Assembly (NCBI GenBank): GCA_963656065.1
Contig: CAVKGV010000008.1
Location: forward strand, 62,001-126,000
DNA length: 64,000 bases
Source of the DNA: Hallerella sp963656065
GTDB taxonomy: Bacteria > Fibrobacterota > Fibrobacteria > Fibrobacterales > Fibrobacteraceae
Reading direction: 5' to 3'
Below are positions 1 to 7,955 of the stretch, one piece after another. How positions within the stretch are numbered: the stretch's first letter is position 1; each line of letters begins with the position of its first letter. The notes under the pieces are model-generated. The model was not told the DNA's origin, ran no database searches, and saw only the letters and a list, made by a program, of their open reading frames with translations. Both the position numbers and the translations under genes were made by a program.

Positions 1-1
1 T

Positions 2-718
2 CCGCAACTTTTGTCCTTGGCGACGGCACTTTCAAAAGTGGCAAGCGTCCATGTCGTTGCTCCCGAGACGGAGCAGAGCGGCGTTTCCCATGCGTTCAAG
101 GGGTTTTTTGGACATGAACTTCGGCGGATTCCCGGAGACTATCCTTTCGACTTCCATTCGCTTTCCGGATCGCCTGCCGACTGCACAAAGATGGGACTTC
201 GGAACCTCTATCTGGAATGTCCGATCGCCTGCGTGATTTCCGGTCCGAATGCGGGAGAGAATGCAGGGGTGTCGTCCCTCTATTCGGGAACGGTTGCCGG
301 GGCCCGCGAGGCGGCTCTCTGGGGAAAGCCCGGAATTGCGCTTTCCCTCTGCGCAGGATTCTCCGAAAGGATGCTTGCCGAACTTTGCCGTTTTGCCGTT
401 CAAGTTGTAGAGGAAAGACTTTACGAACGGATCGCGCCGCGGACCGTCTGGAACGTCAATTTTCCGCGGGAGGATCTTGAATTCCGGGGATACCGTGTCG
501 CGCCGCAAAACCTTTCGATGTTCACGGACCATTACGAGGAAAGGGATGGCAAATATTTTCTCGAAGGTACAAAGCTGTCCGAACATTTTATCGAGGCTTC
601 GGACGATGACCTGCTCGAACAGGGCTTTGCAACGGTAACGCCGATTACGATAGACCAGACGGCTCACGAAGAGCTTCGTCCTGTCGAGAAGGCTCTAGAA
701 AAATTTTTAGCTAAGTAG
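2..718 (+). CDS. surE: 5'/3'-nucleotidase SurE (5'-truncated by window edge)
   Basis: SurE is a metal-dependent nucleoside 5'/3'-monophosphate phosphatase of the cytoplasm. The reading frame is open to the left edge of the window, so the true start, which carries the family's metal-binding NDDG motif, lies outside it. What remains begins just before the VVAPETEQSGV block (family VVAPxxxQSG) and keeps the SGSPADCTKMGL and SGPNAGENAG segments (family SGTPADC and SGINxGxN). The TTG at 11 is therefore not a real start. The gene lies 17 nt upstream of gyrA with no terminator between them, so the two are probably cotranscribed. The visible 238 residues are close to the usual SurE length of about 250, so little is missing. 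Confidence 0.93.
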   Translation, partial: PQLLSLATALSKVASVHVVAPETEQSGVSHAFKGFFGHELRRIPGDYPFDFHSLSGSPADCTKMGLRNLYLECPIACVISGPNAGENAGVSSLYSGTVAGAREAALWGKPGIALSLCAGFSERMLAELCRFAVQVVEERLYERIAPRTVWNVNFPREDLEFRGYRVAPQNLSMFTDHYEERDGKYFLEGTKLSEHFIEASDDDLLEQGFATVTPITIDQTAHEELRPVEKALEKFLAK

Positions 719-735
719 AAAAACGAAGGAATATC

Positions 736-3414
736 ATGGCAGAAAATATCAAATTGATTCCGGGAACCCATTACGACTCGCTGATCGAACGGGATATGCA
801 GGACAGTTACCTGCGCTACTCGATGAGCGTTATCGTGGCGCGGGCTCTTCCGGATGTACGGGACGGTCTAAAACCGGTTCATCGGCGCGTCCTGTTTGGA
901 ATGCACAAGCTCGGGCTGACGCCGGATCACAAAACGTTAAAGTCGGCAAATATCGTGGGAAAGGTGATGGGTGAATACCACCCCCATGGAGATTCCGCCA
1001 TCTATGATACGCTTGTTCGCATGGCGCAGGATTTTTCCCTGCGCTATCCTCTGGTTATCGGCAAGGGAAACTTTGGCTCCGTCGATGCGGATCCTCCGGC
1101 GGCGATGCGTTATACCGAAGCGAAGATGAGCAAGTTCGGCTCCATGATGCTGGAAGACCTGGACAAGGAAACCGTCGATATGGGGAAAACATACGACGAA
1201 GAGCGCGACGAGCCTCTGGTGCTTCCTTCCGCGTTTCCGAACCTGCTGGTGAACGGTTCTTCGGGTATTGCTGTCGGCATGGCGACGAACATTCCTCCGC
1301 ACAACTTGCGCGAAATTACGAATGCCATCCACGCCTATTGCGCAAACAACGATATCGCTCCCGAAGAGCTTTTGAACTATGTTTCCGGCCCGGATTTTCC
1401 GACGGGCGGCATCATCTGCGGCAAGGCGGGAATCCGCGAAGCGTACCTTACGGGCCGCGGAAAGATTCGTGTCCGCGGACGCGTTGAAATCGAGAAGGAC
1501 GCCAAAGGCCGCGAACGCCTGGTTGTCAGCGAAATTCCCTATATGGTGAACAAGGCGCTCCTCGTGAAGAACATCGCGGACTTGGTTCGTGACAAGCGAA
1601 TTGACGGGATCAGCGATATCCGTGATGAATCCGACAGGGACGGTATGCGGGTCGTGGTGGATATCAAGCGCGATTTCCAGGGCGATATTGTTTTAAATAA
1701 TTTGTACAAATATACGCAGCTCGAAGACACGTTTAGCGTCTATAGCCTTGCCTTGGTCAACCGGACTCAGCCGACGCTTTTGCCTTTGAAGGACATGATT
1801 CGCCATTATGTCGATCATCGTCTCGACGTGATTCTGCGCCGCACGCAATTTGAACTGAAAAAGGCTCTCGCCCGGATGCATATCCTGGAAGCCCTCCGAA
1901 TTGTCTGCGACAAGAACAATATCGATGAAGTCATTTCGATTATTAAGAATTCCGAAAGTACGGAAGACGCAAAACAGAAACTCGAAGCGAGATACTCGTT
2001 TGACGACATCCAGGCCCAGGCGATTGTCGATATGCAGCTCAAGCGCCTGACAGGTCTCGAAATCGAAAAGCTCGAAGCGGAATACCAGCAACTGGTTTCG
2101 ACCGCAAGAGATTTAGAAGACATCATCGCGCGCAGGGAACGGCAGGTGCAGATAGTCCTTGATTCGCTCGATGCGATTACCGAGAAATACGGCGATGACC
2201 GTCGCACGTCCATCGAAGCGTCCGTGCAGGATTTTGATTCCGAAGACTTGATTCCCGAAGAGGAACAGGTCATTACGCTCAGCCGCGAAGGTTACGTGAA
2301 GCGTTTGCCCATCGATACGTTCAAGGCGCAGAACCGCGGCGGCAAGGGAATAATCGGAGCGGGCCTCAAGGACGAGGATAACATCCAGACGATTTTCACC
2401 GCGAGTACGCACAGCTACCTGCTCGTATTCACGAACAAGGGACGCGTTTACTGGACGAAAGTCTATCGCCTTCCGGAAGGATCGCGCAGCGGAAAGGGAC
2501 GTCCGATTGTGAACTTTGTGAGCCTCGAACAGGGGGAAAAGGTCTCGGCCATCGTTCCTGTCCGCAAGTTCGGAGGCTTCAACTGCTTGGTCTTTGCGAC
2601 GAAAAACGGCATCGTGAACAAGATGGATTTGAAGCTCTTCTCGAATCCGCGGCGCGCTGGCGTCAATGCGATTTCGCTCGATGAAGGCGACGAACTGGTG
2701 AAAGTCGTGCTGGTCGGTGTGACGGCGGAAGAAATGGAAGCGGCAGCCCGGGGCGAAGAAAGCGAACCGGTTGAAAATGCGAACGAAGCGGATGAAAGCG
2801 AATCCGAAAACCAGGATGAACCGGTCGATAGCTCGAATCTGGCGAAGGATTTGCTGATGCTTGCGACAAAGAAAGGGCAGGCCCTGACGTTCCCGATTTC
2901 CTGTGTCCGTACGATGGGGCGCGGAACCCACGGTGTCCGCGGAATCCGCCTTGCCGAAGGGGACGAGGTCATCGCTTTGCTGTGGCTGAAATCCGACCGC
3001 AAGGTTCTGACAATCAGCGAGAACGGTTTCGGCAAGCGGTCCGAACCGGCAGCCTACCGGATTACGCGCCGCGGTGGCAAGGGCGTTCGCAACCTGAACA
3101 TCACCGAGAAAACGGGCGAAGCGGTCTTTGTCGATAGCGTCGCGGACGATTATGACCTGATTATCACAAGCCGCGAAGGCCAGGTCATCCGGATTCCTGT
3201 CGAAAGCATCCGCTTGACGGGACGCGTTTCCCAAGGTGTAAAGGCGATAAGCCTTTCGGAAAACGACAAGGTTCAGGATGCGACTGCGCTTCCGAGCAAC
3301 GACGATATCGATCAGGAAAGCGTCGAAGGACAGTCGAATGCCGAAATCACGGACGGGGAACTGCCGCCGGAACCGGCTGAAAATTCCGAAGAGACGGAAA
3401 AATCCGATTCGTAA
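736..3414 (+). CDS. gyrA: DNA gyrase subunit A
   Basis: GyrA is the DNA breakage-reunion subunit of gyrase (A2B2), which introduces negative supercoils. The N-terminal winged-helix/tower region is complete: the catalytic tyrosine is Tyr126 in AAMRYTEAKMS. The quinolone-determining HPHGDSAIYD keeps Ser87 and Asp91, equivalent to E. coli Ser83 and Asp87, which is the susceptible-type sequence. The C-terminal beta-pinwheel has a GyrA box near residue 533 (QNRGGKG, one change from QRRGGKG) and a second box-like TRRGGKG near residue 777. This supports gyrase rather than topoisomerase IV. An acidic low-complexity insert lies at about residues 663-700 between blades, and the C-terminal tail is acidic. 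The start is supported by AAGGA 5-6 nt upstream. A terminator follows. The 892-residue length is normal to slightly long. Confidence 0.97.
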   Translation: MAENIKLIPGTHYDSLIERDMQDSYLRYSMSVIVARALPDVRDGLKPVHRRVLFGMHKLGLTPDHKTLKSANIVGKVMGEYHPHGDSAIYDTLVRMAQDFSLRYPLVIGKGNFGSVDADPPAAMRYTEAKMSKFGSMMLEDLDKETVDMGKTYDEERDEPLVLPSAFPNLLVNGSSGIAVGMATNIPPHNLREITNAIHAYCANNDIAPEELLNYVSGPDFPTGGIICGKAGIREAYLTGRGKIRVRGRVEIEKDAKGRERLVVSEIPYMVNKALLVKNIADLVRDKRIDGISDIRDESDRDGMRVVVDIKRDFQGDIVLNNLYKYTQLEDTFSVYSLALVNRTQPTLLPLKDMIRHYVDHRLDVILRRTQFELKKALARMHILEALRIVCDKNNIDEVISIIKNSESTEDAKQKLEARYSFDDIQAQAIVDMQLKRLTGLEIEKLEAEYQQLVSTARDLEDIIARRERQVQIVLDSLDAITEKYGDDRRTSIEASVQDFDSEDLIPEEEQVITLSREGYVKRLPIDTFKAQNRGGKGIIGAGLKDEDNIQTIFTASTHSYLLVFTNKGRVYWTKVYRLPEGSRSGKGRPIVNFVSLEQGEKVSAIVPVRKFGGFNCLVFATKNGIVNKMDLKLFSNPRRAGVNAISLDEGDELVKVVLVGVTAEEMEAAARGEESEPVENANEADESESENQDEPVDSSNLAKDLLMLATKKGQALTFPISCVRTMGRGTHGVRGIRLAEGDEVIALLWLKSDRKVLTISENGFGKRSEPAAYRITRRGGKGVRNLNITEKTGEAVFVDSVADDYDLIITSREGQVIRIPVESIRLTGRVSQGVKAISLSENDKVQDATALPSNDDIDQESVEGQSNAEITDGELPPEPAENSEETEKSDS

Positions 3415-3434
3415 AAGAATCTTCGACTTGAAAT

Positions 3435-3471
3435 GAAAAGTTCCCGGCTTCATCGGTCGGGAACTTTTTTT
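3435..3471. terminator. Rho-independent terminator after gyrA
   Basis: A 10-bp inverted repeat (AAAGTTCCCG / CGGGAACTTT, arms 3437-3446 and 3458-3467) is followed by a run of seven T on the plus strand. It lies between the convergent gyrA and the ADP-ribose-hydrolase-like gene. The minus-strand side has a weaker T-run and might also work. Confidence 0.85.
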
Positions 3472-3480
3472 GCGATTTTC

Positions 3481-4701
3481 CTACCCGAGTAATCGGCTAA
3501 ATGTTTTGTAATTTACCGTTTCGTTCCCATGGTAGAATACGGCGAACTCTATCTCGTCAAAGGCTGCGCTATATTCTTTTACGAGATTTGCATAGGCGCT
3601 TGCGACAATGCTTGGATTGTTGCGGAAGGCTCCGCAGCCGAACGCTCCGAGAACAAGGGATTCGGCTCCGTTATCCAAGGCGACATCGAGGATTTTTCGT
3701 CCGCGCCGGATGTGCAGTTCATACAGTTCTTCGTCAGGTAGGGGATTTGCCGCCCTGAAATTTGGCGCAGCGCAGGTAATGATATCGACGTTAATCCATT
3801 TGTCTTCGGGAAGCCTTTCCGGTTGGTTCTCGTCCGACTTGATAATCTTGATGTCCGGCGTATAGATGCAGGAATCCGTATAGAGATGGTCTCCGTGGAA
3901 CCTGTGGAAGGAATAGTACTTTTCGCGCAGAATTTCCTGGTTCAATACAGGGTATAGCGTTGAACAGCGGCAAAGGCTTTCCTCTTGGGCGGCGCTTCCT
4001 GATTTGACGCCTCCACCCGGATTCGTTGCCGATGCGAAATTGAGTACGGCTATGCGCCTTTCGGGACTTCGGGCGTTCATCAGGCTTGCGGCCTGGAATG
4101 TTCTGTGGTCCGTGACCGAAACTTTCACATTTTTTCCGAGATTTCTGTTTACAGAAAGACTTTCCTTTTCCGGATAAAATTTTGTGCGGGAAATGGACCG
4201 CTTAATGGCTTCCGACAGGGAAGGTTTTTCGGAAATCATCGCGAGCGTATCCTGGAATACGGCGACAAGGCGCGCTTTGCGTTCGTAGCGCATTTCTGCG
4301 ACCGTAGAATTTTCCGTAAGAATGTCCACAAAAGTTTTCGGGAGAACAACGTTGTCGAGGTCGAGTCCCGCTTTGAAAAGCGGAGCGATTTCGAACGGTT
4401 TGAATCCTGCAATTCCGCAGCCGATGGGAGTGACCAGGAATTTCAAGTCTGGATGCTTTTTGGCGAAATCGATGAAATCATCGACATGGGGTCGGATTGT
4501 ATCGACAGGACCTTGCATCGTGGGAATTGCGTAGCTTTGACCCTGGAGCCCGACGCCTTGTCCCCAGACCGCTCCGAAATGATTGCGTGCCGCCCGGGCC
4601 GCTCCACCGCCGTGATGACCGGCTAGATTGCTGCCGAAAACGAAAATTTCATTGTTCGCCAGGGAATAAATTTTCTCGGGTGTAAATTCTGTTCTGCTCA
4701 T
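3481..4701 (-). CDS. A1S_2505-like domain fused to a microbial-type PARG (TIGR02452) domain
   Basis: This is a 406-residue two-domain protein. Residues 1-150 resemble the small A1S_2505 family often found in phages and plasmids (IFVFGSNLAGHHGGGAA, GLQGQSYAIPT, VTPIGCGIAGF). Residues of about 165-406 match the TIGR02452 microbial poly(ADP-ribose) glycohydrolase-like family, with the signature NPGGG followed by QEES, then YTD, ITCAAPN and LGAFGCGAFRN. In that family the GGG-X6-8-QE loop holds ADP-ribose and the catalytic acid, so hydrolysis of ADP-ribosyl groups is the likely reaction. This is inferred from the motif. The start at 4701 is chosen because GAGGT lies 7 nt upstream; the frame is open to 4860, but that stretch is not family-like. 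The gene stands alone between terminators. The exact substrate (protein, nucleic acid or free ADP-ribose) is unknown. Confidence 0.82.
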   Translation of the reverse strand: MSRTEFTPEKIYSLANNEIFVFGSNLAGHHGGGAARAARNHFGAVWGQGVGLQGQSYAIPTMQGPVDTIRPHVDDFIDFAKKHPDLKFLVTPIGCGIAGFKPFEIAPLFKAGLDLDNVVLPKTFVDILTENSTVAEMRYERKARLVAVFQDTLAMISEKPSLSEAIKRSISRTKFYPEKESLSVNRNLGKNVKVSVTDHRTFQAASLMNARSPERRIAVLNFASATNPGGGVKSGSAAQEESLCRCSTLYPVLNQEILREKYYSFHRFHGDHLYTDSCIYTPDIKIIKSDENQPERLPEDKWINVDIITCAAPNFRAANPLPDEELYELHIRRGRKILDVALDNGAESLVLGAFGCGAFRNNPSIVASAYANLVKEYSAAFDEIEFAVFYHGNETVNYKTFSRLLG

Positions 4702-4843
4702 ATTAACCTCTTTTAGAAAAAAATAGCAGACAAAAAAATAAATCGTGTCGCTTCCCGGGCGACTTTTTGTGCAATGGCAAGTTTTCGGATGATGAAAATT
4801 CGCAATTTTAGGTTGAACGGACGGAATTTCTCGTTCGAATGTA

Positions 4844-4880
4844 CAAAAATGAAAAAGCATCCCTTGCTAAAAGGGATGCT
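4844..4880 (-). terminator. Rho-independent terminator after proS
   Basis: A perfect 10-bp inverted repeat (AGCATCCCTT / AAGGGATGCT, arms 4856-4865 and 4871-4880) lies directly downstream of proS. On the minus strand it is followed by CTTTTTCATTTTTG. Confidence 0.85.
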
Positions 4881-4900
4881 GGCTGAAAATGAAAGAGACC

Positions 4901-6586
4901 TCAGTTCCGGTAGAAATCCTTCACCTTTTCGACGACGTCGGCGAGGTTCACCATCGTCATTTCCTTTTCTTCGCGAGGCTTCCATTCGACCTGTCCGTTG
5001 GCCAATCCCTTCTTGCCGAGCGCGATGCGGAGCGGGATTCCCCACAGGTCCGCGTCCTTGAACTTGACGCCGGCGCGTTCGTCGCGGTCATCGACTAGCA
5101 CTTCGAATCCTGCGTCTTCCAGTTCCTTTTCGAGCTTGTCCGCCACATCGGAATCCTTGGTGATGTTTACGATTTCCACTTGGAACGGGGCGATGTTCTT
5201 GGGCCAGATAGGTCCGAAGTCGTCGTGGCTGTTTTCGACAACGCTCGCCATGAGACGCCCGACGCCGATGCCGTAGCAACCCATGACAATCGGTTCCGCC
5301 TTGCCTTCGGGGGTGAGGAATGTCGCGCCCATGCTGCTTGAAAATTTTGTGCCGAGCTTGAAGATGTTGCCGAGTTCAATGCCGCGCGTTTCGGAAAGCG
5401 CTTCGCCGCACTTGGGGCATTTGCAGCCTTCTTCCGCTTCGGCGATGTCCGCGACTTCGTAATTCTGCATGTCGCGCTTCGGGTTGCAGTGGATGTAGTG
5501 GAAGCCTTTTTCGTTTGCTCCGACGACAAGGTCGCACGCGTTTTCAAGCCCGGAATCGACGATGACGCGTGTGTCGTGTGCTCCGATGGGACTGGCAAAT
5601 CCGGGGATCATTCCGCATTTTTCAATCAGCGAATCCTCGGCGGGGTAGAGTTCTTTCGCCTTGAGAAGATTGTGGAGCTTGATTTCGGAGACGTCGAGGT
5701 TTCCCGGAACAAGCGCCGTGATAAGCTTGCCGTTGAAGTCAAAGAAGACGCACTTGGCTGTCGCTTCGGGTTTTACGTTCAAAAGCTTGCAGAGGTCTTC
5801 AATCGTCGCCGCATGAGGTGTCGCCACTTTTTCGAGTGCCGCGTTTTCGTCGCCCCGGTAAGGTTCGCGCTTGAATGTCGCAATTTCCCGGTTCGCCTGG
5901 TAGCCGCAATGCTTGCAGAGAATCAGGTAGTCCTCGCCGTTCGGCGTGTCGAGCATAAATTCGTGCGCGATCTTTCCGCCCATGATTCCCGTGTCGGACT
6001 GGACGATGACCGGTTCGATTCCCACCTTGCGGAAAATGTTCTGGTACGCTTTGTATTCAAGATCGTAATGCTTGTCGAGATCTTCCTGTGACGTGTGGAA
6101 GCTGTAGGCGTCCTTCATCACAAATTCCCGGACGCGGATAAGTCCGCCGCGGGCGCGTGCCTCGTCGCGGTATTTTGTCTTGAACTGGTAGAGCATGAAC
6201 GGGAGCTGCTTGTAGCTCGATACGACGTAGCGGACGAGATCCGTCATCGCTTCTTCGTGTGTCATCGCGAGAACCAGGTTGTGGTTGTTACGGTCCTTAA
6301 AGCGGAGCAGCTCGTCACCGATTGCCGTGTAGCGACCCGATTCGCTCCAGAGTTCCGCCGTCTGCACGACCGGAAGATCGACTTCGATTCCTCCGATTGC
6401 GTTCATCTCGTCGCGGATGAGTTTCTCGATTTTTTTCAGCACGCGGAATCCCATCGGAAGGTAGCTGAAAATGCCCGTGGAAAGGGGCTTGATATAGCCT
6501 CCGCGCATTAAGAAAATGTGGCTTGGCATCGTGGCGTCGCTCGGCGTTTCGCGGAGCGTGGTATAAAAGAACTTGGAAAGCTTCAT
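4901..6586 (-). CDS. proS: Prolyl-tRNA synthetase, bacterial type
   Basis: ProRS is a class II aminoacyl-tRNA synthetase that attaches proline to tRNA(Pro). The N-terminal SKFFYTTLRETPSDATMPSHIFLMRGGYI block is typical of bacterial ProRS. Class II motif 2 is seen as KYRDEARARGGLIRVREF, and the motif 3 region as MGCYGIGVGRLMAS. An editing insertion (INS, YbaK-like) lies between motifs 2 and 3 at about residues 230-385, with a CxxC pair nearby. The anticodon-binding domain closes the protein. At 561 residues the length is normal. The start has no convincing Shine-Dalgarno; instead a TTGGGA-N18-TAGATT promoter ends 10 nt before the ATG, so the mRNA leader is probably only a few nucleotides. The gene is divergent from the downstream lipoprotein gene. 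Confidence 0.97.
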   Translation of the reverse strand: MKLSKFFYTTLRETPSDATMPSHIFLMRGGYIKPLSTGIFSYLPMGFRVLKKIEKLIRDEMNAIGGIEVDLPVVQTAELWSESGRYTAIGDELLRFKDRNNHNLVLAMTHEEAMTDLVRYVVSSYKQLPFMLYQFKTKYRDEARARGGLIRVREFVMKDAYSFHTSQEDLDKHYDLEYKAYQNIFRKVGIEPVIVQSDTGIMGGKIAHEFMLDTPNGEDYLILCKHCGYQANREIATFKREPYRGDENAALEKVATPHAATIEDLCKLLNVKPEATAKCVFFDFNGKLITALVPGNLDVSEIKLHNLLKAKELYPAEDSLIEKCGMIPGFASPIGAHDTRVIVDSGLENACDLVVGANEKGFHYIHCNPKRDMQNYEVADIAEAEEGCKCPKCGEALSETRGIELGNIFKLGTKFSSSMGATFLTPEGKAEPIVMGCYGIGVGRLMASVVENSHDDFGPIWPKNIAPFQVEIVNITKDSDVADKLEKELEDAGFEVLVDDRDERAGVKFKDADLWGIPLRIALGKKGLANGQVEWKPREEKEMTMVNLADVVEKVKDFYRN

Positions 6587-6596
6587 AGTAAGCTCA

Positions 6597-6626
6597 AATC
6601 TAGAAAAATTGCTAGTTTATTCCCAA
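6597..6626 (-). promoter_or_regulatory. Putative sigma70-type promoter of proS
   Basis: On the minus strand, TTGGGA (6621-6626) and TAGATT (6597-6602) are separated by 18 nt. The predicted start site falls about 3 nt before the proS ATG at 6586. Confidence 0.45.
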
Positions 6627-6662
6627 AAGGAAAAATATGTTCCTTGTCAAGGAGACAGAAAA

Positions 6663-7817
6663 ATGAAATTTCGCCATTTTGCGCTGACGGCGACCGCATT
6701 CGCTCTCGCAGCCTGCAATGGAAACAGTGGAAAGAACGGGGTGGAAGTCGGGCTTTTGTCTAGCGATGAAATCAAGATTTCCTATATGATTGGAACGGAA
6801 TTCGGGAATCAACTCATGGGGGTCCAGTCCCAGCTTGAATTTACGGCGAACCCGACGGAATTCGAAAGCGGTATCCTAGATGGCAACAGGATGGTGCGCG
6901 ATACAGTTTCCAAGGCTAGTCCTCTGAAGTATTCGGATTCCGTGATGAACGAAATTTCTGTCGGAATGCGGAACCGCGCGATGTCTATCCAGATGGCGAA
7001 AATGCCTCTGCCGAAAAAGGATTCGACGGATACGGTCAAGGTTCCGGTCCCCGAAAAGCCTGCGGCGATGACTGCCGACGAGGCGAACCGGGCTTCCTAT
7101 CTGATGGGTGTGCAGTTCGGTATGCAATTCGCTTCGATTTCGATTCAGGCGAACGAAGAATTAAACCTGGACGCTTTCCGTCTGGGCATCAAGGATTTCG
7201 GCAAGTTCGCCAAGGATTCCACCAAGACGCTTCGCTTGCCGCAGGATTCTCTCCAATCGGTAAGCGTAAGACTTCGTGATAAGATTCTCGAAACGCGCAA
7301 GGCGGCGATCGAAAAGCAGAAGGCCGAGGAAGAAGCCGTGAAAAAGGCGATTGAACCGCTTCGCGGCGATACGCTTCCCGACGGCACCCAGGCGAAGATG
7401 AATTTCAAGGTCAAGACTTCCGGTGTGAGCGTTTCGGCGGAAAATCTCGAAGCCTATGCGGGTTCGCCGCTCTTTGTTTTCTACTTCTCCACGACCTGCG
7501 GACATTGCCGCCATGCGACTCCCGAAATCAAGGAAATCGCAAGCGCTTTCAAGGACAAAGGGATCCGTTCCATTGCGGTGGCTAGCGGCGGAAACAACAA
7601 ACGCGACATTCGCAGCTTTATCGAAGAATACAAGCTCGACGAAGCGGGTATCGATGTTTTCTTTGACGAATCTCGTGAATTCGGCGAACTTTACAGTGAC
7701 GGTTATGTTCCCAAAGTCTATGTTGTGAAGCCGGACGGTTCCCTGATGACGTTCAAGAGCTTTGAACAGCAGAAGGATTCCATCCAGGTGGAACTCGGAA
7801 AATTGGCGACAAAATAA
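6663..7817 (+). CDS. Lipoprotein with FKBP_N-like repeats and a C-terminal thioredoxin (CGHC) domain
   Basis: This is a 384-residue predicted lipoprotein. The N-terminus MKFRHFALTATAFALAACN ends in a LAAC lipobox, and AAGGAG lies 8-9 nt before this ATG, which decides the start (the frame is open to 6573). Two segments, at about residues 35-110 and 135-225, resemble the helical dimerisation domain of FKBP-type isomerases (ISYMIGTEFGNQL and ASYLMGVQFGMQF). A charged helical linker follows. The last 130 residues form a TlpA/ResA-like thioredoxin fold with the redox motif CGHC in FSTTCGHCRHATPE and a cis-proline at YVPKVYVV. No FKBP catalytic domain is present. A role as an outer-membrane-anchored periplasmic thiol oxidoreductase or disulfide chaperone is inferred. 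The gene is monocistronic and followed by a strong terminator. Confidence 0.8.
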   Translation: MKFRHFALTATAFALAACNGNSGKNGVEVGLLSSDEIKISYMIGTEFGNQLMGVQSQLEFTANPTEFESGILDGNRMVRDTVSKASPLKYSDSVMNEISVGMRNRAMSIQMAKMPLPKKDSTDTVKVPVPEKPAAMTADEANRASYLMGVQFGMQFASISIQANEELNLDAFRLGIKDFGKFAKDSTKTLRLPQDSLQSVSVRLRDKILETRKAAIEKQKAEEEAVKKAIEPLRGDTLPDGTQAKMNFKVKTSGVSVSAENLEAYAGSPLFVFYFSTTCGHCRHATPEIKEIASAFKDKGIRSIAVASGGNNKRDIRSFIEEYKLDEAGIDVFFDESREFGELYSDGYVPKVYVVKPDGSLMTFKSFEQQKDSIQVELGKLATK

Positions 7818-7836
7818 TTTTCGGTGAATTTGTACG

Positions 7837-7868
7837 AAACCGCCTTCTCCAACGGAGAAGGCGGTTTT
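7837..7868. terminator. Bidirectional terminator between the thioredoxin lipoprotein gene and gatA
   Basis: A long inverted repeat (AAACCGCCTTCTCC / GGAGAAGGCGGTTTT) with a 3-nt loop lies between convergent genes. The plus-strand T-tract is TTTT; the minus side is weaker. Confidence 0.85.
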
Positions 7869-7955
7869 CGCTTTAAAACGGAAAATTTCCGGGACTTTTT
7901 AAAACAAAAATTCCGACAGGCGCATACCCATCGGAATTTCGAATGTCTTGCCAAA

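Noticed and set aside
2113..3453. A 446-codon frame antisense to gyrA
   Set aside because: Same reason: the sense strand encodes clear GyrA motifs, and the antisense product has none.
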